Shown here: one piece after another, positions 6,740 through 12,105 of the stretch
Layout of the letters: each line of letters starts with the position of its first letter
Numbering within the stretch: the first letter of the stretch is position 1
NCBI GenBank assembly: GCA_023410295.1
Contig: JAEYPY010000136.1
Coordinates: 1-12,858, forward strand
Source: Pseudomonadota bacterium
Lineage (GTDB): Bacteria > Pseudomonadota > Alphaproteobacteria > Caulobacterales > Aquidulcibacteraceae
Direction of reading: 5' to 3'
DNA: 12,858 bases
Notes under the pieces: model-generated
The model's database searches: none
What the model was told of the DNA's origin: nothing
What the model saw: the letters and a program-made list of their open reading frames with translations, nothing else
Translations under genes and position numbers: made by a program

Positions 6740-6800
6740 TCACTGGTGAGTAGCCGTGGTCAGTGTCGTTAAGGCGTATCCTACTCACTACTGCCCACTG
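6731..6800. repeat. Direct and inverted GTGAGTAG repeat after the thioesterases
   Basis: AGTGAGTAG (6731-6739) and GGTGAGTAG (6745-6753) are near-identical direct copies, and CTACTCACT (6781-6789) is their inverse. The first copy contains the stop codon of the thioesterase gene. The inverted pair could fold into a stem of eight or nine pairs with a 27-base loop and might end transcription between the convergent genes. There is no clean T-run. Confidence 0.45.
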
Positions 6801-6807
6801 CTTTACC

Positions 6808-6900
6808 TCACCCCAACACCCCGAACAGAAACAGCAGAATGATGATCGGCAGCGGGATGCCGATGGCCCAGAGGACGCAGCCTTTGCCCATTTCTTCCAT
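6808..6900 (-). CDS. 30-residue single-helix membrane micro-protein
   Basis: The ATG at 6900 has GAGGAGAG six bases upstream, a very strong ribosome binding site, and the stop is at 6808. The protein begins MEEMGKGCVLWAIGIPLPII and continues as one hydrophobic helix rich in Leu, Ile and Phe, ending FGVLG. The charged start and the Cys-Val-Leu-Trp and Pro-Leu-Pro segments look designed rather than random. It follows the 215-residue membrane protein after only 12 bases on the same strand, so both should come from one message and may form a complex. Similar short GKGC-W-P-P proteins occur in proteobacteria, but I cannot name the family. It is too short for most gene finders. Confidence 0.75.
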   Translation of the reverse strand: MEEMGKGCVLWAIGIPLPIIILLFLFGVLG

Positions 6901-6912
6901 GGCGCGCTCTCC

Positions 6913-7560
6913 TCAAATCCGCGGCGTTGATTGGTAGGACGGGCCTTCGTCCAAGCGCGGGCGCCCTTCCCACTTGGGATGATGCGCGCCGAGCCAGCCG
7001 CCGGCGATCGCGCCAGCCAGACCTAACCCAAGCGCGCCCACCGTCCACCACGAGAGCGTCGCCAGCGCATCGGCGGTGTCTTCTGCGGTGGCGAGATCGC
7101 CAGGATTGGCGCCCTGCAAGTCGGTTGCGTCACTCAGTTCGCCGACAGTCTCGGCAACGCCGGAGGTCAGTGCATCGCCGCTGGTTGCGCCAGCGGTTGT
7201 AAGCACCGCGAGGATCACAGCGACGAACACCGCGAGCGCCCAAACCATAAAGCCAGTGAGAGAACCGCCGAAATGATCGGGATAGCGCGACGTGCGCGAG
7301 GCGATGAAGGCGCCGATCTGCAGCGCCACCAACTGCGCGAACATGGCGTAAAGCCCGCCGCCGATGCTGATGGTCTCGTCCTGCCGATTGATCTCGTACG
7401 GGTTGAAGGCTGAAGCGCCGATGGCGAGGCCGAGCACATTCAAGACAAAGCCAATAGCGATCGCGGCGATGGCGCCGGCGACGATGCTCGGCCAGCTGAT
7501 GAGGCCATGCGCATAGTGGCGCCCGGCGATCGTGTAGTCCGGCTCGAACTGCAAAGCCAT
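6913..7560 (-). CDS. Four-helix inner-membrane protein of unknown function
   Basis: This is a 215-residue protein. Hydrophobic segments lie at about 24-50 (PSIVAGAIAAIAIGFVLNVLG), 67-88, 100-123 and 169-191. An acidic stretch (about 127-168, rich in Asp, Glu, Ala and Thr) lies between the last two. The pattern W-x-SIVAGA-AA-A near the N-terminus is common in a family of alphaproteobacterial membrane proteins of unknown role. I chose the ATG at 7560 because GGAGG lies seven or eight bases upstream; the ATG at 7566 would be almost touching that site and the one at 7602 overlaps the promoter. An EcfG-type promoter precedes the gene, so it is probably induced by general stress. The micro-protein gene follows directly. 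Confidence 0.85.
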   Translation of the reverse strand: MALQFEPDYTIAGRHYAHGLISWPSIVAGAIAAIAIGFVLNVLGLAIGASAFNPYEINRQDETISIGGGLYAMFAQLVALQIGAFIASRTSRYPDHFGGSLTGFMVWALAVFVAVILAVLTTAGATSGDALTSGVAETVGELSDATDLQGANPGDLATAEDTADALATLSWWTVGALGLGLAGAIAGGWLGAHHPKWEGRPRLDEGPSYQSTPRI

Positions 7561-7589
7561 GGACATCCCTCCGGTGGTTTTCCACCGGT

Positions 7590-7615
7590 AACGTGGCGCC
7601 ACAGGCTTTAGTTCC
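7590..7615 (-). promoter_or_regulatory. EcfG-type general stress promoter
   Basis: On the minus strand GGAAC (7615-7611), 17 bases, then CGTT (7593-7590) match the consensus of the alphaproteobacterial stress sigma factor EcfG exactly. It starts ten bases after the ilvE stop and would fire into the membrane protein gene at 7560. An 18-base palindrome (7571-7588) sits just downstream, around the expected start point. Confidence 0.72.
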
Positions 7616-7624
7616 GGGTGCTGA

Positions 7625-8500
7625 CTATTGGTTCGTCCGCCGCGTCAGCGCGGAGAAATCGTTCATCAGCGTTTCGGTGATTGCGGCCGGCTTGAAGGCG
7701 AGACCGGCGATTTCCCGGATTGGGGTGATCTCGGCGGCCGAGCCCGTGAGGAAGGCTTCGGAGAAGCCCGCCATTTCGTTTGGCCAGATGGCGCGCTCGA
7801 CGACTTCGATGCCGCGCTGCTTGGCGAGCTGGATCACGGTTTGGCGCGTCAGCCCATTCAAGAAGCAATCCGGCGTCGGCGTATGCAGCACGCCATCCTT
7901 GATGAAGAAGATGTTGGCGCCGGTGCCCTCGGCAATCTGGCCGCGCCAATCGAACATCATCGCATCATCAAAGCCCGCATCGGTGGCGGCGTGACGCGAC
8001 AGCGTGCAGATCATATAAAGGCCCGCCGCTTTCGAATTGCACGGCGCGGTGTCGGGCGCAGGACGGCGCCACGGCGCGATCATGAGGCGGACGCCCTTCA
8101 TCTTGTCCTTGAAGTAATCGCCCCACTCCCAAGCAGCGATGGCGACGTGCACGTCGTCCCGCTTGGCCGAGACACCCATCTGCGCCGAACCACGCCAAGC
8201 GACGGCGCGCACGTAACAATTCTCAAAACCGAGCTTGGCGATCAGCTCTGCCTTGGCGCGGTCGATCTCTGCGGCGTCGTAGGGCAAGCTGAAGCCGAGC
8301 AGCCGCGCGGAGGTGTGCAGACGTTCACTGTGTTCGCGGCTCTTGAAGATGACACCGCCATACGCGCGCTCGCCTTCGAATACGGCGGAGGCGTAGTGCA
8401 TGGCGTGCGTGAGGACGTGCACCTTGGCGTCGTTGTGCGGAATGAACTTGCCGTCCATCCAGATCCAGCCTTCGCGGTCGTCAAAAGGCCGATCCGCCAT
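7625..8500 (-). CDS. ilvE: Branched-chain amino acid aminotransferase
   Basis: This is a 291-residue class IV PLP-dependent aminotransferase. It transfers the amino group between glutamate and the 2-keto acids of leucine, isoleucine and valine, the last step of their synthesis. The PLP lysine is K157 in CNSKAAGLY. E191 in IAEGTGANIFF and the segment FSEAFLTGSAAEITPI (246-261) are family hallmarks, and the N-terminus carries THAMHYASAVFEGERAY. Length is normal. The start at 8500 has an almost perfect Shine-Dalgarno (GGAGGTGA) close upstream. A related D-amino-acid aminotransferase is less likely given the tHAMHY-FEG motifs. It is divergent from the PetR-like regulator. Confidence 0.95.
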   Translation of the reverse strand: MADRPFDDREGWIWMDGKFIPHNDAKVHVLTHAMHYASAVFEGERAYGGVIFKSREHSERLHTSARLLGFSLPYDAAEIDRAKAELIAKLGFENCYVRAVAWRGSAQMGVSAKRDDVHVAIAAWEWGDYFKDKMKGVRLMIAPWRRPAPDTAPCNSKAAGLYMICTLSRHAATDAGFDDAMMFDWRGQIAEGTGANIFFIKDGVLHTPTPDCFLNGLTRQTVIQLAKQRGIEVVERAIWPNEMAGFSEAFLTGSAAEITPIREIAGLAFKPAAITETLMNDFSALTRRTNQ

Positions 8501-8580
8501 GGGTCACCTCCTCTATCGGCTCTTGCGGAGCCGCCCGCGGGCAGGGCATGCTTTCACGCGCAAGGGACGATTTTTGAAGC

Positions 8581-8608
8581 ATTCTGTGGCTCAAGGCATG
8601 TCTGTCAA
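8581..8608 (-). promoter_or_regulatory. Candidate sigma-70 promoter of ilvE
   Basis: On the minus strand a consensus TTGACA (8608-8603) is followed after 16 bases by CAGAAT (8586-8581). The resulting leader is about 75 bases and contains a small GC hairpin (GGCTC, 8518-8522, with GAGCC, 8528-8532) ahead of the Shine-Dalgarno. I see no leader peptide rich in Leu, Ile or Val, so classical attenuation is not indicated. Confidence 0.5.
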
Positions 8609-8704
8609 CAGAAATGGCAGGCGCGTGCAACATCTGACCGGCGGAGGCTTGTGCATGGGGCGGATTGATCCCGAAGCGACGGCCTTCGCGGGGGCCAGGC
8701 GCAT

Positions 8705-9412
8705 ATGACCACCGCCCCCGCCTTCGATGCGCTGGACCGCCCACCGCATCTACTGATCGTCGATGACGACGACCGCATCCGTGAGTTGCTGAAGCGCTAC
8801 CTCGCTCAGGCCGGCGCGCGCGTCTCGGCCGCGGCCGACGCCGCGCACGCGCGCAAGCTCTTGGAGGCGATGGATTTCGACCTCCTCATCCTGGACGTGA
8901 TGATGCCGATCGAAGACGGCTTTTCACTTGCCGAGAGCGTGCGGCGGATCTCGAAGGTGCCGATCGTGCTCCTCACTGCGCGCGGCATGCCGGAAGACCG
9001 CATCCGCGGGCTGCAGATCGGCGCTGACGATTATGTGCCGAAACCGTTCGAGCCAGCCGAGTTGGCGCTGCGCATCAACGCCATTCTGCGCCGCACAATC
9101 GCCGCACGCGGGGAAACGCCGGAGACGGTGACGTTCGGGCCGTTCACGTTCAACGCTGCGCGAGGCGAACTTTCACGCGAAGGCGCGACGGTGCGTTTGA
9201 CGGAAGCTGAAGTGGCGCTGTTGCGGGTGCTGGCTGCGCGCCCAGGCGAAGTGGTGAGCCGTGAAGAACTGACCAAGCGCACGAATGCCGGCATGGAGCG
9301 CTCGGTCGATGTGCAAGTGACGCGGCTTCGGCGCAAAGTCGAAACCGATCCGCGCGCGCCGGTGTATTTGCAGACAGTGCGCGGCGTCGGTTATCGCCTG
9401 GCGGCTGACTGA
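8705..9412 (+). CDS. OmpR-family response regulator, PetR-like
   Basis: This 235-residue DNA-binding regulator has a receiver domain in residues 15-130 with the acidic pair D20/D21 (VDDDDRIR), phosphoacceptor D64 (LILDVMMP), T91 and K113 (VPKPF). All key residues are intact. The winged-helix domain fills 140-235, with the typical ends RSVDVQVTRLRRKVE and YLQTVRGVGYRL. The receiver text (LLIVDDDDRIRELLKRYL, AAHARKLLEAMDFDLLILD) resembles PetR of Rhodobacter and its alphaproteobacterial relatives, which often sit beside a MarR-type gene (petP). No MarR gene and no histidine kinase are visible here, so it is an orphan in this window. The gene is divergent from ilvE, with a 204-base gap. No strong Shine-Dalgarno precedes the ATG. 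Confidence 0.93.
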   Translation: MTTAPAFDALDRPPHLLIVDDDDRIRELLKRYLAQAGARVSAAADAAHARKLLEAMDFDLLILDVMMPIEDGFSLAESVRRISKVPIVLLTARGMPEDRIRGLQIGADDYVPKPFEPAELALRINAILRRTIAARGETPETVTFGPFTFNAARGELSREGATVRLTEAEVALLRVLAARPGEVVSREELTKRTNAGMERSVDVQVTRLRRKVETDPRAPVYLQTVRGVGYRLAAD

Positions 9413-9438
9413 CGCCTTCGGCGGCCGCCCCCGCCCAA

Positions 9439-9783
9439 CTACAAGCAACCTCGTCCTGATATGCATGCGTGCCACACAACGACGTAGAAGGCCGCGAGCG
9501 TTACGATCGGCAACGACAACATTGATATGATCGCGGCAATCTTCCAACGCTTCACAATCATCGGACCGAAGAAGCCAGTCGCGACGCTGCACATCACCAT
9601 GAAGGTGTCATAGGCCCAACGAGGGTCGTCGCGTTGAAGGAACACTGATGCCGCCAGGATTGCGATCGCAGCAACACCCGCGACAATCATACTCCACCCA
9701 CTGAACCTCGGCCCGCAGATAACGCCAATCGCAAGAGCGGCGAGGAATGGAATCAGGACAAGGATAGCTAAGTCGCGTGGCAC
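9439..9783 (-). CDS. Small membrane protein of unknown function coupled to an ABC permease
   Basis: This is a 114-residue protein with about four hydrophobic segments (residues about 5-24, 27-47, 63-78 and 82-104), joined by short charged turns such as FLQRDDPRWAYD and VKRWK. It ends in HACISGRGCL with two cysteines. The start is a GTG at 9783, one base after the permease stop, with GGAG inside the end of the permease gene, so translation is probably coupled. Its base composition looks less GC-rich than its neighbours, which may mean recent arrival. I recognise no family. The distance to the convergent response regulator is only 26 bases and holds no clear terminator. Confidence 0.65.
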   Translation of the reverse strand: MPRDLAILVLIPFLAALAIGVICGPRFSGWSMIVAGVAAIAILAASVFLQRDDPRWAYDTFMVMCSVATGFFGPMIVKRWKIAAIISMLSLPIVTLAAFYVVVWHACISGRGCL

Positions 9784-9784
9784 G

Positions 9785-10615
9785 CTAACTCCGCAACCGA
9801 TACCCGCTTTTCAACATCGCCCAGCAAATCCAGCAGAGTGCGATCGCGAGCACGAACACGCTCGCCGCGCCGATCTCGAGCGGCGCGTCGGCGTAGCCGA
9901 TGAAGCCGTAGCGGAAGCCGTCGATCAGCGAGAACACGGGGTTGTAGTGCGAGATCGTCGCCCACGGCTCGGGCAGGATCGAGGTCGAATAGAACGTGCC
10001 GGAGAGAAACGTCAGCGGCACGACGATAAAGTTCGTCACCGCGGCGATGTGGTCAAACTTGTCGGACCAAATGCCCCCGATAAGGCCGATGGCGCCGAAG
10101 ATCACCGAAGCGGCGACGGCGTAGTAAAGCGCGATCAGCGGATGCTCTGGCGTGATGTTCGCCAGCCACGCCACGGCGATGAGAGAGGCGAAGCCAACCA
10201 AGAGCCCACGCGCGGCGGCGCCGACGATGAAGGCGATGGTGAGTTCGAGCGCGCTCAACGGCGGCATCAGGAAGTCGACCGAATTGCCCTGCACCTTCGC
10301 GATCACGATCGACGACGACGAATTCTGAAACGCATTCGACAAGATCGACATCATGACGAGACCGGCCGCCAAGCCATCGGCGTAAGCGCGTGTGGTGCCC
10401 GGCCAATCGCCGCCGCGCACCAGCGAAAACACCATCATGAAGAGCAGCGTCTGCACCAGCGGCGCGAACACCGTCTGCGCCCCGACTTTCAAAAACCGGC
10501 GGACCTCGCGCCAGATCAGCGTCTGCAGGCCCGACCAATTCACAGATCCGTAGTGCCGGGAGGTCAGAGGAGCGGCGTCAACGCGCGTGTCCATAGCGAG
10601 AACATCGCCTTTCAT
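9785..10615 (-). CDS. ABC-2 type transporter permease
   Basis: This 276-residue integral membrane subunit belongs to the NodJ/YadH/DrrB-like group, which exports lipids, polysaccharides or drugs with a separate ATPase. About six hydrophobic segments follow a soluble N-terminus that ends in the amphipathic LIWREVRRFLKV. The signature near the C-terminus, FLSGTFYSTSILPEPW followed by NPVFSLIDGFRYGFIG, is typical. Usually the ATPase gene is next to it, but neither side of this gene carries one. The ATG at 10615 has AAGGA just upstream; an in-frame ATG at 10594 is possible. The 10616-10868 gap holds a TTAACGG/CCGTTAA dyad close to the start, which might regulate it. The substrate is unknown. Confidence 0.92.
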   Translation of the reverse strand: MKGDVLAMDTRVDAAPLTSRHYGSVNWSGLQTLIWREVRRFLKVGAQTVFAPLVQTLLFMMVFSLVRGGDWPGTTRAYADGLAAGLVMMSILSNAFQNSSSSIVIAKVQGNSVDFLMPPLSALELTIAFIVGAAARGLLVGFASLIAVAWLANITPEHPLIALYYAVAASVIFGAIGLIGGIWSDKFDHIAAVTNFIVVPLTFLSGTFYSTSILPEPWATISHYNPVFSLIDGFRYGFIGYADAPLEIGAASVFVLAIALCWICWAMLKSGYRLRS

Positions 10616-10621
10616 AAATCC

Positions 10622-10649
10622 TTAACGGTTCTGAGCGCCCGTTAACCAT
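10622..10649. promoter_or_regulatory. TTAACGG dyad and CtrA-type half-site between permease and gcrA
   Basis: TTAACGG (10622-10628) and CCGTTAA (10639-10645) form a perfect seven-base inverted repeat around ten bases. The right arm runs into TTAACCAT (10642-10649), the eight-base motif linked to CtrA in Caulobacter. The two TTAA cores are 16 bases apart, not seven, so this is not a full CtrA box. It lies 7-34 bases upstream of the permease and about 220 upstream of gcrA. Confidence 0.45.
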
Positions 10650-10693
10650 GAGCAACGGGCTAAGCCCCCGTTCGCTCAACAGATAATGCATCG

Positions 10694-10757
10694 GAGTCGG
10701 TTGAGCAGCCCCCGGAGAAGCCGTGAGTAACTCACCCGTATTAGGGGATTATCCACT
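10694..10757 (+). promoter_or_regulatory. gcrA upstream region with GANTC site, palindrome and DnaA box
   Basis: GAGTC (10694-10698) is a CcrM methylation site. GTGAGT-A-ACTCAC (10723-10735) is a perfect 13-base palindrome. TTATCCACT (10749-10757) matches eight of nine bases of the DnaA box, and a weaker ATATCCCCACA follows at 10767-10777. In Caulobacter, DnaA activates and CtrA represses gcrA, so the sites fit known control. I cannot place a confident -10/-35 pair; TTGACT at 10795-10800 is a possible -35. Confidence 0.55.
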
Positions 10758-10868
10758 GGATATGGTATATCCCCACATCTTACAGCCCATTATGTTGACT
10801 TCCGCTCCAGAAGGAGGAGTGTCAGGTCAACCCGCTGAGAGGCGGGCCATGGGCAAAGGGGCTTGAAC

Positions 10869-11375
10869 ATGGGTTGGACGGACGAGCGTGTAACGCTGCT
10901 GCGTAAGCTGTGGGCCGAGGGGCTTTCGGCCAGCCAAATCGCAAAACAACTGGGCGGGGTCACCCGCAACGCCGTGATCGGCAAGGTACACCGCCTGGGT
11001 CTCGCCGGGCGAGCGACGCCGTCGCGTCCGGCCAAGCGGCCGGTGCGCACCGCGCGCCCGCGCATCGTTGGCCCGAGTGCGCCGCGCCTGCGGCTGCCGT
11101 CGAGCGTGCCGGCGGTGGTCATTCCGCATCTCGAACCGGTCAAGTTCGAGGACGGCCGCGCCGCCAACGTGCTGACGCTCAACGAGAGCATGTGCAAATT
11201 TCCCATCGGCGATCCGACCGATCCCGAGTTCGCGTTCTGTGGCCGTGGCGCGGCCGGTGGTCCGTACTGCGCTGACCACGCGCGCCTCGCCTATCAGCCG
11301 AGCCAAGCCAAGAAGCGCCGCCAAGCCGGCGCGCCGGACGAACTGCGCCGCATGCTGCGTCTGGCGGCAATGTAA
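10869..11375 (+). CDS. gcrA: GcrA cell cycle regulator
   Basis: This 168-residue protein is the alphaproteobacterial GcrA, which binds the housekeeping sigma factor and GANTC-methylated promoters and so couples DNA methylation to cell-cycle transcription. The N-terminal DNA-binding helix-turn-helix is almost diagnostic: MGWTDERVTLLRKLWAEGLS, then QIAKQLGGVTRNAVIGKVHR and LGLAGR (residues 1-48). A Pro/Arg-rich linker (about 49-85) precedes the C-terminal sigma-interacting domain, with MCKFPIGDP (108-116), FCGRG (123-127) and YCADH (133-137). The ATG at 10869 fits the family N-terminus and has AAAGGGG upstream. A hairpin (CCCGC 10831-10835 with GCGGG 10842-10846) lies in the leader. A strong terminator follows. 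Confidence 0.97.
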   Translation: MGWTDERVTLLRKLWAEGLSASQIAKQLGGVTRNAVIGKVHRLGLAGRATPSRPAKRPVRTARPRIVGPSAPRLRLPSSVPAVVIPHLEPVKFEDGRAANVLTLNESMCKFPIGDPTDPEFAFCGRGAAGGPYCADHARLAYQPSQAKKRRQAGAPDELRRMLRLAAM

Positions 11376-11397
11376 CGACCCCTCGTTGTGACTTGAA

Positions 11398-11426
11398 CGC
11401 CGCGGCGAACGGGCCGCGGCGTTTTT
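11398..11426 (+). terminator. Rho-independent terminator of gcrA
   Basis: A perfect nine-base GC stem (CGCCGCGGC at 11398-11406 and GCCGCGGCG at 11413-11421) with a six-base loop is followed by five T. It starts 22 bases after the gcrA stop. Confidence 0.9.
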
Positions 11427-11475
11427 GTGTGCGTAACTCGGTGCGTGAGAACGACTCGCAAGAGTTGCACGTCTC

Positions 11476-11500
11476 GGAACTTGGGCGCGTTCCCGCTGTT
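11476..11500 (+). promoter_or_regulatory. EcfG-type general stress promoter of the hemerythrin gene
   Basis: GGAAC (11476-11480) is followed by 16 bases and TGTT (11497-11500), one base from the EcfG consensus CGTT, with allowed spacing. It would start transcription about 20 bases before the ATG at 11530, leaving room for the GGAG Shine-Dalgarno. Confidence 0.6.
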
Positions 11501-11529
11501 CTTCGCAAAAGACAGCCGGAGATATGCAC

Positions 11530-12051
11530 ATGCCCACCACGCAGACCCAATCCTCAACCAAACGCCGCACCAGCGCGCGTAAAGCCACCGCCTCGATGGA
11601 CGCGATCGAGCTCTTGAAAGCCGACCACCGCCAAGTCGAGGAATGGTTCGAGGAATTCGAGAACACCACCGCGCCGGCGAAGAAGCAGAAGCTGGCCGAC
11701 AACATCTGCCTCGCACTCAAGGTGCACACGCAGATCGAGGAAGAGATTTTCTATCCCGCGTGCCGCGAGGCTGGCATCGAAGACGACATGATGGATGAAG
11801 CCGACATCGAGCACGACGGCGCCAAGAAGCTGATTGCTGAGATTGAAGCCGGCAAGCCGGGCGATGATCATTGGGACGCGCGTGTCACGGTGCTCAGCGA
11901 AATGATCAAGCACCATGTGAAGGAAGAAGAACAGCGCGACGGCATGTTCGCCAAAGCGAAGAAGGCCGATCTCGATCTCGATGCGCTCGGCGAGGAGCTG
12001 AAAGCACGCAAGACTGAGCTCATGAAGCTCAAGAAGAACGGCCGCCACTAA
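11530..12051 (+). CDS. Hemerythrin HHE-domain protein
   Basis: This 173-residue cytoplasmic protein is expected to bind a di-iron centre and to sense or store O2, NO or iron. A basic, Thr/Ser-rich tail (residues 1-22) precedes the four-helix bundle. Candidate ligands are H33 (LKADHRQVEEWF), H66 and E70 (VHTQIEEEIFYP), H95 (IEHDGAKKLI), and H129 with E133 (KHHVKEEE). The set matches the HHE family. The C-terminus is a charged helix (LGEELKARKTELMKLKKNGRH). GGAG lies eight bases before the ATG at 11530; an ATG at 11524 is in frame but too close to it. It is a single gene between the gcrA terminator and the next gene and has an EcfG-type promoter. Such proteins are often stress-induced; the partner is unknown. 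Confidence 0.93.
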   Translation: MPTTQTQSSTKRRTSARKATASMDAIELLKADHRQVEEWFEEFENTTAPAKKQKLADNICLALKVHTQIEEEIFYPACREAGIEDDMMDEADIEHDGAKKLIAEIEAGKPGDDHWDARVTVLSEMIKHHVKEEEQRDGMFAKAKKADLDLDALGEELKARKTELMKLKKNGRH

Positions 12052-12068
12052 GAGCGGCGGATTGTCCC

Positions 12069-12105
12069 TTGGCTGATGCGGGCGCGGAGCGTTAGGCTCC
12101 GCGCC
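12069..12105 (+). promoter_or_regulatory. Candidate leaderless promoter with hairpin abutting the peptidase ATG
   Basis: TTGGCT (12069-12074) and TAGGCT (12093-12098) are 18 bases apart and the ATG at 12106 follows after seven bases. A perfect ten-base inverted repeat (12081-12090 with 12096-12105, loop GTTAG) ends exactly at the ATG. No Shine-Dalgarno is present. Confidence 0.45.

Noticed and set aside
7628..8668. A 346-codon plus-strand open frame over ilvE
   Set aside because: Antisense to a clear class IV aminotransferase; no recognisable product.
8481..8744. Minus-strand frame running into the ilvE start, considered as a leader peptide
   Set aside because: Its start lies upstream of the likely promoter, no binding site is visible and the product has no run of Leu, Ile or Val codons.
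9413..9438. Possible terminator between the convergent regulator and small membrane gene
   Set aside because: Only a four-base stem (CGCC/GGCG) and no T-run on either strand.
9947..10645. A 232-codon plus-strand open frame over the ABC permease
   Set aside because: Arg/Asp/His-rich shadow of a clear membrane protein gene.
10622..10645. Two TTAA cores read as a full CtrA box
   Set aside because: The cores are 16 bases apart and inverted; a full CtrA site needs TTAA-N7-TTAA. Only the TTAACCAT half-site is kept as a candidate.
10827..11729. A 300-codon minus-strand open frame over gcrA and its terminator
   Set aside because: It crosses a firm gene, a terminator and a promoter on the other strand; no family features.
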